A stretch of 64,000 nt of DNA from Flavimaribacter sp039888615. GTDB lineage: Bacteria > Pseudomonadota > Alphaproteobacteria > Rhizobiales > Rhizobiaceae. Each line of letters starts with the position of its first letter. The first letter of the stretch is position 1. Both the position numbers and the translations under genes were made by a program. The stretch lies in the NCBI GenBank assembly GCA_039888615.1, contig JBDQQS010000011.1; one strand, given 5' to 3'. The notes under the pieces are model-generated. The model was not told where the DNA came from and did no database searches. It was given only the letters and a program-made list of their open reading frames with translations. This document shows positions 16,307 to 24,265 of this stretch, piece after piece.

Positions 16307-17230
16307 TCAGGGAAACTCGGGAACCTTTTCGGCGGGGCTGACGGGCGACGTGACGGTCACGTATTCCTCGAAGTAATCGGAAAAACCCGCCACGCGCGGC
16401 GGCAGTTTTTCGTAGGGCGGATAGTAGAGTGAAAGCCACAGGAGAGGCGGCGTCCAGCCCCGAAGGATCTGGACAAGGCGACCGTTCGCAATAGCATCTT
16501 CCACGATGAAACGCGGCAGGAGAGCTGCGCCGCCGTCGCTTTCCACAAGCTGCGCAAGAAGGTCGCCGCTGTTGGCGCTGAACCGGCCGCCTGCGCGCAC
16601 GCTCCGGGTCTGACCGTTTCGACCAAGCATCCAGGTTTCCTCGCGTCCGGCTGCGCTGAATGCAAAGCACTGCGACGGATCCAGATCTTCCGGGGTTTCA
16701 ACATTGGCGGTTGTTGACCCCGTCGCCGTCACAAGAATGCGCTCGACCGGACAGATCTTGCGCCAGATCGTGGACTTGTCGGTCGGCGGTTCCGATATGC
16801 GGATCGCCAGGTCGAAATCCGCGCCGACGATATCGACGAATTCGTCAGACAGGCTCACCGACAGTTCGATGCGCGGATATTGCGTGCGAAAGCCGGACAA
16901 TATCGGCGGCAGCAGTTTCAGGCCCAATGACATCGGAGCATTGATGCGCAGCAGACCGGAATCGGCTTCCGCGCCACTGCGGAAATCATCGGCCAGGCTG
17001 TCGATATCCCGCACCAGAGGCTCGACGCGGGCTGCATAGGCGGCGCCCGCCGATGTCAGCGAGACCTGTCGGGTGGTCCTTACCAGAAGCTGGGTTCCGA
17101 GGCTCCTTTCGAGCGACGAGACCGCCCGTGTAACCGTGGCTGGAGGCGCGCGCAACTGCCGAGCGGCGTCTGCGAAGCTCCGGTTCCGCGCCACAGCGAG
17201 AAATGTTCGGATCGTTCCGAGTTCGTCCAT
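16307..17230 (-). CDS. LysR-family regulator of the mhqO/mhqD-like pair
   Basis: A 307-residue LysR-type regulator of the CrgA-like group. The N-terminal helix-turn-helix (RSFADAARQLRAPPATVTRA, about residues 18-37) is followed by an effector domain. It is divergent from the ring-cleaving dioxygenase gene starting at 17360, with 129 bp between the starts. In other bacteria mhq-type genes respond to quinones, and the same is plausible here. It ends 22 bp from the convergent AraC gene. Confidence 0.85.
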   Translation of the reverse strand: MDELGTIRTFLAVARNRSFADAARQLRAPPATVTRAVSSLERSLGTQLLVRTTRQVSLTSAGAAYAARVEPLVRDIDSLADDFRSGAEADSGLLRINAPMSLGLKLLPPILSGFRTQYPRIELSVSLSDEFVDIVGADFDLAIRISEPPTDKSTIWRKICPVERILVTATGSTTANVETPEDLDPSQCFAFSAAGREETWMLGRNGQTRSVRAGGRFSANSGDLLAQLVESDGGAALLPRFIVEDAIANGRLVQILRGWTPPLLWLSLYYPPYEKLPPRVAGFSDYFEEYVTVTSPVSPAEKVPEFP

Positions 17231-17359
17231 TGCTTATTATTTCATATCCAGCAATAATATCTTGGGTATTGTAGCTATTCCAAACATGCCGCGCCAGCCC
17301 CAGATTCAGTGCACCATGATTTTCAAAACGTCGTCCGCGGACGACTGGAGGATAGCGAG

Positions 17360-18289
17360 ATGCTGAATCAGATCAAAGGTCTGCACCATGTGACCTCGAT
17401 GGCCGGCGACGCCGGTCAAAACAATGATTTCTTTACCCGGACCCTGGGATTGCGACGAGTCAAGAAGACGGTGAATTTCGACGCCCCGGATGTCTATCAT
17501 CTGTATTATGGTGACGAAGCCGGGACGCCCGGTTCCGTGATGACCTATTTCCCCTTCCCGCACATTGCCCCGGGCAAGCCCGGAACGGGCGAGGTTGGCG
17601 AAACCGACTTTGCGATACCGGAAGGGGCGCTCTCCTGGTGGCGCGATCGTCTTGCCGCCGACGGCGTCGCCGGTCTTGAGGACGACGAAGCGTTTGGCGC
17701 AAAGCGGTTGCGATTCCGGGGACCGGATGGTGACGGCTTTGCTCTTGTCGAGGCGCCAGATGATGCCCGCCCGCAGTGGACTGGCGCAGGCGTTCCCAAC
17801 GATGTCGCCATTCGCGGCTTCAGCGGCGCAAGGATGCGGCTTCGCGATATCGGACCGACTGCAGAGTTGCTGCGGTTCATGGGGTACGAGGAAGCCGAAA
17901 CCCGCGACGGACTCGTGCGCCATGTGCTGCCTGGCGGAAACGGCGCTGATGCGATTGACCTGGAAGCCTTGCCTTCGGCGCCCGCCGCGCGGCAAGGAGC
18001 CGGCTCTGTGCACCACATTGCCTATGCGGTGGAGGATCGCGCCGCACAGCTCGAGGTGCGCAAGGCGCTGCTCGACACCGGATACCAGGTGACGCCGGTG
18101 ATCGACCGAGATTATTTCTGGGCGATCTATTTCCGCACGCCCGGCGGTGTGCTGTTCGAAGTCGCGACCAACGAGCCCGGATTTGACCGGGACGAGGATG
18201 CGGCGCATTTGGGTGAAGCGCTGAAGCTTCCGACGCGCTACGAACCGCTTCGCTCGAAAATCGAGGCGCATCTGCCGCTGCTTGGCTAG
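17360..18289 (+). CDS. VOC-family ring-cleaving dioxygenase (MhqO/LinE-like)
   Basis: A 309-residue protein made of two glyoxalase-type modules, each opening with a His-containing strand: LHHVTSMAGD at residues 8-17 and VHHIAYAVED in the C-terminal half. LFEVATNEPG supplies the expected metal-ligand Glu. The family includes hydroquinone and 2-methylhydroquinone dioxygenases, Fe(II) enzymes that protect against or consume quinols. The start at 17360 follows GGAGG by 8 nt; an upstream in-frame ATG lies in the promoter region. The partner hydrolase gene follows directly. The hydroquinone substrate is inferred from the family. Confidence 0.82.
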   Translation: MLNQIKGLHHVTSMAGDAGQNNDFFTRTLGLRRVKKTVNFDAPDVYHLYYGDEAGTPGSVMTYFPFPHIAPGKPGTGEVGETDFAIPEGALSWWRDRLAADGVAGLEDDEAFGAKRLRFRGPDGDGFALVEAPDDARPQWTGAGVPNDVAIRGFSGARMRLRDIGPTAELLRFMGYEEAETRDGLVRHVLPGGNGADAIDLEALPSAPAARQGAGSVHHIAYAVEDRAAQLEVRKALLDTGYQVTPVIDRDYFWAIYFRTPGGVLFEVATNEPGFDRDEDAAHLGEALKLPTRYEPLRSKIEAHLPLLG

Positions 18290-18311
18290 AACTGCGATCC
18301 TGGAGATTGAC

Positions 18312-18932
18312 ATGTCTGTCGACGCCTACACGTACCGTAAGCACGAACCCCGCCCGGGCGCGCCGCTTGTCTTTGCCTTTCACGGAACAGGCGGGGACGA
18401 GAACCAGTTTTTCGACCTCGTCCGGCAGATGCTCCCCGACGCAGGCGTGATCGCGCCGCGCGGAGACGTGTCGGAGCACGGCGCAAACCGCTTCTTCCGA
18501 CGCACCGGGGAGGGCGTCTACGACATGGAAGATCTTGCTCGGCGGACGGAGAAGATGACCAGCTTCGTGCGCGCCCACAGGGAATTTTATCCGGATTCGT
18601 CGATCTATGGCCTCGGCTATTCCAATGGCGCCAATATTCTGGCGTCCGTGATCTTTCAGGAGCCGACGCTGTTCAAGGCAGCGGCGCTGATGCATCCATT
18701 GATTCCCTGGAGGCCGTCGCCCGACGCGCGTCTGGCCAGACTGAAAATTCTGATTTCAGCCGGCAAGAAGGATCCGATCTGTCCGTGGAACTTGACGAAC
18801 CGGCTGGTCGACTATTTCAAAGCCCAGGGAAGCGCCGTCGAAACCAGCGTGCAGCCGGGCGGGCACGAAATCATGATGACGGAACTGCAGGACGTCGCGG
18901 CGTTTCTGGCGCGGCAGGCGGCGGTTTCGTAA
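18312..18932 (+). CDS. Alpha/beta hydrolase, carboxylesterase/phospholipase family (MhqD-like)
   Basis: A 206-residue serine hydrolase. The triad can be read as Ser104 in GYSNG, Asp154 in AGKKDPIC and His185 in GGHEI, with the oxyanion-region HGTGGDEN at residues 24-31. The ATG at 18312 follows GGAG; an in-frame ATG at 18282 lies inside the preceding gene. Homologues are co-encoded with the MhqO-type dioxygenase and are quinone-inducible in Bacillus. Here it lies 22 bp downstream of such a dioxygenase and probably hydrolyses a ring-cleavage product or a related ester. Substrate unproven. Confidence 0.82.
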   Translation: MSVDAYTYRKHEPRPGAPLVFAFHGTGGDENQFFDLVRQMLPDAGVIAPRGDVSEHGANRFFRRTGEGVYDMEDLARRTEKMTSFVRAHREFYPDSSIYGLGYSNGANILASVIFQEPTLFKAAALMHPLIPWRPSPDARLARLKILISAGKKDPICPWNLTNRLVDYFKAQGSAVETSVQPGGHEIMMTELQDVAAFLARQAAVS

Positions 18933-18948
18933 GCAGATGCTTTAAAAC

Positions 18949-18980
18949 AGAAAGGCCAGTCGTGTTCGATCGGCCTTTCT
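18949..18980. terminator. Bidirectional terminator between the mhqD-like gene and ligA
   Basis: AGAAAGGCC at 18949-18957 pairs perfectly with GGCCTTTCT at 18972-18980 around a 14-nt loop. It sits between convergent genes. Read on the minus strand, the stem is followed by a GTTTTAAA stretch, giving a fair intrinsic terminator for ligBA. On the plus strand the U-run is short. Confidence 0.65.
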
Positions 18981-19003
18981 CGCTCAGACGCGCCGCGTAC
19001 AGA

Positions 19004-19369
19004 TCAGGTCTCGACGGAAGGATATTCCTTGCCGCGCCAGTGCTGGAGTTTGCTCGCAAATTCACGCTGGAAGGAGAGCGGCCCGCTTTTCTCCATATAA
19101 GGCTCGTCGTATATGCCGATGAAGATCGTCAGGTTGAGGAAGAAATGCGCGCCCATTTCGAACAGCGCGACATAGTCGTGATTGACCAGCGCTTCGCGCT
19201 CCTCGTCGGTAAAGCTGTGGATATTGGACATTTCCGCGTCGTTGAGCTTCGGACCGATTGATTGCTCCCAGGTCGCAACGAAGGTCAGTGGATCCTCGGT
19301 GTAGCGCTTCAGGTAATCCGGATCGCGATCTACAGTGAAAAGGAACTTGTCGACCCAATATTTGCTCAT
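19004..19369 (-). CDS. ligA: Protocatechuate 4,5-dioxygenase-like alpha (small) subunit
   Basis: A 121-residue helical protein of the LigA family, the small subunit that covers the active site of type II extradiol dioxygenases. The core around LTDEEREALVNHDYVALFEMG is typical. The start at 19369 overlaps the end of the beta-subunit gene as ATGA, so the subunits are translationally coupled; an in-frame start at 19393 is less plausible. With LigB it should open protocatechuate between C4 and C5 to 4-carboxy-2-hydroxymuconate semialdehyde. The pobA product is a likely substrate, although a related catechol cannot be excluded. Confidence 0.84.
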   Translation of the reverse strand: MSKYWVDKFLFTVDRDPDYLKRYTEDPLTFVATWEQSIGPKLNDAEMSNIHSFTDEEREALVNHDYVALFEMGAHFFLNLTIFIGIYDEPYMEKSGPLSFQREFASKLQHWRGKEYPSVET

Positions 19370-20226
19370 GCCGCCTGCTCCTTCGGGTACCATGTGAAAT
19401 AGGCTTCCATCGTGTGGAAGAGGTCCAGATTGTCGACATAGTCGGCGCCTTCGGGACCGGCGACGCCCAGCATCAGAATGAAGTTGAGGAAGCCGTGCGT
19501 GGCGTCGCCGCTCTGCGCCATGCTTTCATGCGTTACGTTTTCCAGGATAGCGTCGACATCGCCGGCGCGCAGCCATTCGATCGCCTGCCGGTCGAATTCC
19601 GGGTCCGGACCCGTTTCCATGAACTGGCGTGGACCGCCGAGCTCCAGAGACAGGTGTCCGGTGCCGATGGCCGCCACGCGAAGGTCCGACGGGTAGTCGT
19701 CGATCGCCTTCCTGATCGCCCGACCAAGATCGTAGAAGCGTTTCGGTGTGTGAAGGGGTGGAGCGAAAATGTTTGTGTAAATCGGAACGACGGGCAGATC
19801 GTTCTGCGGCTGCACGGTGATGATCGGGCAGATGATCGAATGGTCGATCTTCAGTTCGTTGGAGAAGGCGAAGTCGAAATTCTGGTCCATCAGCGACTGG
19901 TGCATGAAGCGCGACATGTCCTCGTCGCCTTCCAGAACATAGGTCGGGATGCCGAATTCACGGACCTCGTTATAGAAGGTCGCGTCGTAGAGCGGGGCCT
20001 TGCCGATAAGAAACTGCGGGCAGTTGTCGAGAAATATCTGATGAAAATGGTCGGAGCCCACCATCACGAGGATGTCGGGTTCGGCGCGGGCCAATGTCTC
20101 GCGATAGGCCTCGACCTTCCGCTTCCACTCGGGCGCTTCCGGCATTTGCTGCTCGGGCGGCATTGTGGTCGCTTTCAGATAAAACGGATGGTGTGTCGAC
20201 GCCAGTGTGGCGACAAGTTTGGCCAA
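19366..20226 (-). CDS. ligB: Extradiol dioxygenase catalytic subunit, LigB superfamily
   Basis: A 286-residue Fe(II)-dependent LigB-type dioxygenase. Candidate metal and catalytic residues are His12/His13 (STHHPF), His60/His62 (SDHFHQ) and His191 (GTGHLS). The start is a TTG at 20226, 7 nt after AAGGAG, which gives the usual compact N-terminus. The following ligA gene overlaps by 4 nt. The sequence reads unlike classical sphingomonad LigB at the N-terminus, so it belongs to another branch and the exact catechol (protocatechuate, gallate or other) is uncertain. An IclR regulator is encoded 233 bp upstream on the same strand. Confidence 0.82.
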   Translation of the reverse strand: MAKLVATLASTHHPFYLKATTMPPEQQMPEAPEWKRKVEAYRETLARAEPDILVMVGSDHFHQIFLDNCPQFLIGKAPLYDATFYNEVREFGIPTYVLEGDEDMSRFMHQSLMDQNFDFAFSNELKIDHSIICPIITVQPQNDLPVVPIYTNIFAPPLHTPKRFYDLGRAIRKAIDDYPSDLRVAAIGTGHLSLELGGPRQFMETGPDPEFDRQAIEWLRAGDVDAILENVTHESMAQSGDATHGFLNFILMLGVAGPEGADYVDNLDLFHTMEAYFTWYPKEQAA

Positions 20227-20459
20227 TTTCGTACTCCTTCCCTTCGGTCATTGTCGAAAGCGGACCTGGACGGCCCGCTCCCGGTTTTCAGTTGTGCGAA
20301 AAAATTGCGTTCGATGAGGACGCGCCGGTCCGGGTCACCAATCCCTTCGGGCAGCGTTTTGGCTGTTGCTTCCTGCGCCGCCGCGTTGTGCTGGGCAGGT
20401 CCGGTTTCTCTGCATCGCATATTCTGCACATGGTGTTCCTCACTGTATCCGTGTGACAG

Positions 20460-21281
20460 TCAGCTTCTTATGATCGATTGAAGTACGGGATAGCGGCTTA
20501 TTTCATGGGCGATGTAGGACGCCGTCTCGCGCAATTCCGGCAGGCGCTCGCTGACGAGCGATTCCGGCGTCACCTTGCCGGTGTATCCTGAGGTGTTGAG
20601 CGCGGCGATCGTCCTGCCATTGAGATCTCTGATCGGCACGGCCAACGCCGTGATACCGTAGTCAAGCTGGTCGACGGTTGTCGAATATCCGGTTTCGCGG
20701 ACTGCGAGGACTTCATCGCGCAACTTCGCGGTGTCGGTCAGGGTCATGGATGTCAGCGGCTGTGGCCGGACATTGGCGATGTATCCGTCGAGCGCTTTGT
20801 CCGAAAGACCAGCGAGCAGAACGCGGCCGAGCGAAGTGGCGCAGGCAGGGTAACGCGCGCCCACGACCGCTGCCGCGCGCCGGGCTCTCTGAACGCTGTA
20901 ATGCGCGATATAGATGACGTCGTCGCCATCGAGTGTGGCGACCGAGGACGCGTCGCCGAAACGGCCCACAAGCTCCCTGAGGCTTGGCTGGATCACCTCG
21001 TCGATGCGCGCCGAGAAATAGAAGGCCGATGAAAGCGTCATGACCTTCGGCCTCAAATGAAACCGCTTTTCTTTCAATCCAACGTATCCCAGCGTCTGCA
21101 GGGTAATAAGGCTGCGTCGCGCGGTGGCCGGCGACAGGCCAAGCCGGTGTGCGACTTCGCTAAGCGTCATCTCGGGGTGGGTTGCGTCGAAGGATTCAAG
21201 GACCGCCAGTCCCTTGGCCAGGCCTTCCACGAATTCGGCCGGGCGTTCCTCCGATTTCAGATCGATTGTGGTGTCGTTCAC
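20460..21281 (-). CDS. IclR-family regulator (PcaR/PobR type)
   Basis: A 273-residue IclR regulator with a winged helix near residues 25-75 (MTLSEVAHRLGLSPATARRS) and a GAF-like effector domain with ATSLGRVLLAG. Regulators of this branch control protocatechuate and related pathways. The GTG at 21281 is 8 nt after GAGGAG and gives a normal length. The frame stays open upstream, and an ATG at 21407 also has a strong GGAGG site. That alternative would add 42 residues (315 in total), so the start is ambiguous. It precedes ligBA on the same strand and is divergent from the citryl-CoA-lyase-like gene, so it probably controls both. Confidence 0.83.
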   Translation of the reverse strand: MNDTTIDLKSEERPAEFVEGLAKGLAVLESFDATHPEMTLSEVAHRLGLSPATARRSLITLQTLGYVGLKEKRFHLRPKVMTLSSAFYFSARIDEVIQPSLRELVGRFGDASSVATLDGDDVIYIAHYSVQRARRAAAVVGARYPACATSLGRVLLAGLSDKALDGYIANVRPQPLTSMTLTDTAKLRDEVLAVRETGYSTTVDQLDYGITALAVPIRDLNGRTIAALNTSGYTGKVTPESLVSERLPELRETASYIAHEISRYPVLQSIIRS

Positions 21282-21465
21282 GTTCGTTGCTCCTCGTACG
21301 GATATTGCCGCGTCTGGCAACGTTATATCACGCAGTCCACCATGTCCCGAGGCGACCTCGGCGACGATCGTGGCGTCGACGTCCAGTTTCTGGCGGCGGG
21401 CCTGCATGCGGTTCCTCCGGTTCCGTCCCTCACAACTTGCATGCGCATAGGGCGACTGGCTCATT

Positions 21466-21534
21466 GTGACTTGACGATAGATTAATTGGTCACTAAATTT
21501 TCGGCAAGAGTAAATAAATTCGCTAAGCGAAAAT
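21466..21534. promoter_or_regulatory. Promoter and operator region of the lyase/CoA-transferase operon
   Basis: TTGACG (21471-21476) and TAAATT (21494-21499) with a 17-bp spacer form a good sigma70 promoter pointing at the gene at 21545. Inverted repeats overlap it: GTGAC (21466-21470) with GTCAC (21489-21493), ATTTTCG (21497-21503) with CGAAAAT (21528-21534), and TTCGCT-A-AGCGAA (21519-21531). These are candidate IclR operator elements. Confidence 0.5.
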
Positions 21535-21544
21535 AAGAAATGGT

Positions 21545-22366
21545 ATGCGAATTGGCAAGCAAGAGCAGTCATATACAGCGATTGCAACTTCCGATGCAGA
21601 CAGCATCACGGTAAGGGGTCTGGATCTCTGCAATGATTTGATCGGCAAGATCGACTTCACTGACTACTTCTGGCTGCTTGTTCTTGGCTCCCGCCCCACC
21701 CGTGAGCAGCGCTCCATGATGGACGCATGCCTTGTATCTATTGCCGAACACGGGCTCGTGCCGAGCGTTCAGGCGGCGAGAATGACGCTTGTTTCGGGGC
21801 CGGAAGCCTGGCAGGGCGCAATGGCCGCCGGACTTCTGGGTATGGGTAGCGTCGTCGCCGGCAGTTCCGAGATCGCCGGCCGCTATCTCGCCGAGATTAT
21901 CGAGACGGGTGAAAAGGACGGCGTCGACCTCGAGGCCGCGACGATTGAGAGTCTGAAGGGCCTGAAAGCAGCCCGCAAGAAGGTTCCGGGTCTCGGCCAC
22001 CCGCAGCACAGCGCCGGCGATCCCCGCGCCAATCGCCTGCTCGAGATTGCGAAGGACCTCGGCATTGGCGGCAAGTATATCGAGACATTGTATTTGTTGG
22101 CGAAACATGCGCCGGACATCATGGAGCGGCCACTGCCGATCAATGTTTCCGGCGCAATCCCCGCGACCATCGTCGACGCCGGCTGGCCGCTCGACGCGCT
22201 CAAAGCCGTGCCGCTACTTGCCCGCGCCGCGGGCCTTTCGGCGCATCTCTATGAGGAATCACAGCGCCCGATCGGATTCATCATGTCGCACAAGGCGGAC
22301 CTTGCGATCACTTACGACGGACCCGGCACCAGCGATCCGGAAGAGCAGAAATCGGCTCAGGGGTAA
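21545..22366 (+). CDS. Citryl-CoA lyase-like protein (short citrate synthase family)
   Basis: A 273-residue citrate synthase-fold protein, much shorter than citrate synthase (about 430) and matching the Ccl-type citryl-CoA lyases that split citryl-CoA into acetyl-CoA and oxaloacetate. The citrate-synthase GH..DPRA region appears as GLGHPQHSAGDPRANRL (about residues 149-165). The first active-site His region reads GLLGMGSVVAG without His, as expected if hydrolysis is not required. It is followed after 3 bp by a type III CoA transferase that could make its CoA ester. The true substrate may be citrate or a related hydroxy-tricarboxylate from aromatic breakdown. No strong ribosome site is seen. 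Confidence 0.72.
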   Translation: MRIGKQEQSYTAIATSDADSITVRGLDLCNDLIGKIDFTDYFWLLVLGSRPTREQRSMMDACLVSIAEHGLVPSVQAARMTLVSGPEAWQGAMAAGLLGMGSVVAGSSEIAGRYLAEIIETGEKDGVDLEAATIESLKGLKAARKKVPGLGHPQHSAGDPRANRLLEIAKDLGIGGKYIETLYLLAKHAPDIMERPLPINVSGAIPATIVDAGWPLDALKAVPLLARAAGLSAHLYEESQRPIGFIMSHKADLAITYDGPGTSDPEEQKSAQG

Positions 22367-22369
22367 TCC

Positions 22370-23515
22370 ATGGTCAAGATCCTCAAGGACATCCGGGTCA
22401 TTGAACTCGGCACCTACATCACAGGTCCTGCAGCGGCGATGCATCTGGCCGACCTCGGCGCCGACGTCATAAAAGTCGAGCGGCCGGAAACCGGCGATCC
22501 ATTTCGCGCCTTCAAGGGCGGGCTCTATTCGCCGCATTACCAGACATACAACCGCAACAAGCGGTCGATTGCGCTCGATACGAAGAACGCCGACGATATG
22601 GCGGCTTTTCTCGACCTGGTTGCGGGAGCCGATGTCTTCATTCAGAACTTCCGGCCTGGCGTCGCCGAGAAGCTCGGCGTTGGCGAAAAGGATCTGCGCA
22701 AGGTCAATCCTCCATTGATCTATTGTGCGATTTCCGGCTTCGGTCAATCGGGTCTCTCACGCGATTGGCCCGCCTTCGACACCGTCGCGCAGGCTGCCAG
22801 CGGCTATTTGCGACTGCTGACGCCGCCCGCCAACCCGAGGGTGATCGGACCGGCGATCGCCGACGCTGTGACGGGCCAGTATGCGGCGCTTGGCATAATG
22901 GCGGCCTTACATGAACGCGTGAAGACCGGAAAAGGCCGGCGGCTCGACATATCGATGCTCGAGGCCATGGCGCATTTCAACCTCGACAGTTTCACCCACT
23001 ATTATTCCGTTGGCGAAATCATGGGGCCGCTGTCGCGTCCTGTCGTGTCTCAAAGCTACACTTTCGAATGCAGCGACGGAAAATGGATCGCCATCCACAT
23101 GTCTTCGCCGACGAAATTCTGGGAAGGTCTGCTTGAAGCGACCGGCCAGCAGGCGCTTGCGACGGATCTCCGCTTTTCCGAGCGGCTGGAGCGCATCAAG
23201 CACCAGGACGACCTGATTGAAGTCTTCACGCCCATCTTCCTGTCCGACTCGCGCGACGCCTGGTGCGAGAAGCTTCTCGCACACGAGGCGCCGCATTCGC
23301 CTGCCTATGATTCCGACGAGGCGCTGGAAGATCCGCAGGCGAAACACCTGAAGCTGGCGGTCAGCACGCACCATCCGGAAATGGGTGACTCCAAAACCGT
23401 GCGCGCACCCTATAGTTTTGATCACGAGCCGGATCTGGATGTCCTGCCGCCGCCGACGCTCGATCAGCACAGCGAGGAGATCCGGAGCGAGCTCAAACGC
23501 ACGAAGACCGGCTGA
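22370..23515 (+). CDS. CaiB/BaiF-type (class III) CoA transferase
   Basis: A 381-residue class III CoA transferase. The N-terminal signature (LKDIRVIELGTYITGPAAAM, LGADVIKVERPETGDPFR) and the catalytic Asp165 (IADAVTGQYAAL) are present. These enzymes move CoA between carboxylic acids through aspartyl-CoA anhydrides. It starts 3 bp after the citryl-CoA-lyase-like gene. Together they could act as a two-protein citrate-lyase equivalent: transfer of CoA to the acid, then carbon-carbon cleavage. The donor (succinyl-CoA or acetyl-CoA) and the acid are unknown. Confidence 0.83.
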   Translation: MVKILKDIRVIELGTYITGPAAAMHLADLGADVIKVERPETGDPFRAFKGGLYSPHYQTYNRNKRSIALDTKNADDMAAFLDLVAGADVFIQNFRPGVAEKLGVGEKDLRKVNPPLIYCAISGFGQSGLSRDWPAFDTVAQAASGYLRLLTPPANPRVIGPAIADAVTGQYAALGIMAALHERVKTGKGRRLDISMLEAMAHFNLDSFTHYYSVGEIMGPLSRPVVSQSYTFECSDGKWIAIHMSSPTKFWEGLLEATGQQALATDLRFSERLERIKHQDDLIEVFTPIFLSDSRDAWCEKLLAHEAPHSPAYDSDEALEDPQAKHLKLAVSTHHPEMGDSKTVRAPYSFDHEPDLDVLPPPTLDQHSEEIRSELKRTKTG

Positions 23516-23542
23516 TCCGGCTTATCTTGAGGGAGGAGAGAG

Positions 23543-23947
23543 ATGAGCACAGACAACAATCCAAAATCAGTTCCGGTGAAGGACGTGATGGCGGCAAGCG
23601 GCGCAATGCTGCAGAAGCAGCTTCTCGCGATTCTCGTCAGCCCGGTCGACGGCCTTGGGCCGATATTCGCCAATATCGAAGAGCATCTGAAGCACCAGGT
23701 GGAGCTGGAGTGCGAAGGCGTCATGTTTGCGGCCGGTCCGTTGTGGACCGACGATGAGGAAAGTTGGGAGGGCGAGGGACTTGTTGTGGCCCGCGCCGAA
23801 TCCAGGGAGGGCGCCATCGCTATCGCGGAGCGCGATCCGATGCATGTCAGCGGGGCGCGCAGCTTTCGCGTCAGGCCCTGGCTCATAAACGAGGGGACAC
23901 TGTCGTTGCGGCTCGATTTTTCGACACAAAAATTCACGCTAGCCTGA
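23543..23947 (+). CDS. YciI-like domain protein
   Basis: A 134-residue protein with a C-terminal YCII-type ferredoxin-like domain. The recognisable part is ESREGAIAIAERDPMHVSGARSFRVRPW, in which the Asp-Pro-Met-His segment is characteristic of the family. The N-terminal 45 residues are not recognised. It starts after a strong GGGAGGAG site, 27 bp behind the CoA transferase gene, so it belongs to that operon. YciI proteins resemble muconolactone isomerase in fold, and some act on ring-cleavage products. That makes a pathway role plausible but unproven. Confidence 0.68.
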   Translation: MSTDNNPKSVPVKDVMAASGAMLQKQLLAILVSPVDGLGPIFANIEEHLKHQVELECEGVMFAAGPLWTDDEESWEGEGLVVARAESREGAIAIAERDPMHVSGARSFRVRPWLINEGTLSLRLDFSTQKFTLA

Positions 23948-24052
23948 ACAATTCATAGGGAATAAACCAACGAGAATTCTGTTCGGACTGATGACTGCCG
24001 GCATGATCGCCAAGACCGACGAAATCCTGGCCGAAATGGGGAATTACAATCC

Positions 24053-24229
24053 GGCCAGACCACCGTTTCGGTGCTTATCCTGATCCTCGCGGCGACTTTT
24101 TGCAGCCGCATGCTGACGCTCTCCGGCGCGCCGCGCAGCCTGGCCGAACTGTCGCTGACGGGGCCGAACGGTCCGTATGGATGCCTGATCCTTAACCTGC
24201 TTTTGATCGTCGCGCTTGCGCGGTTGTGA
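24053..24229 (+). pseudogene. C-terminal-half remnant of a TRAP large permease (dctM)
   Basis: An open stretch of 58 codons ending in TGA, with no start codon context. It reads like the DctM segment after the central loop (QTTVSVLILI, then TFCSRMLTLSGAPRSLAEL). It aligns with about residues 296-350 of the intact DctM in this window (QTAAILFVAAGAF..TRTMALTGLPNALADL). The first two thirds and the last roughly 80 residues are missing. It lies in a 318-bp gap between the YciI-like gene and a DUF3237 gene. The rest of that gap (23948-24052) has no recognised content. It suggests that a TRAP transporter once belonged to the lig-region operon and was deleted. Confidence 0.7.
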
Positions 24230-24265
24230 GATCGTTCCTGGAATTGTGGACGGCGCGAGAGATCC

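Noticed and set aside
20227..20459. Small gene between ligB and the IclR gene
   Set aside because: The frames present are antisense or low-complexity, and the region is better read as a promoter.
23948..24052. Possible peptide MTAGMIAKTDEILAEMGNYN upstream of the DctM remnant
   Set aside because: It ends in a stop after 30 codons, in a different frame from the DctM fragment, and matches no family I recognise.
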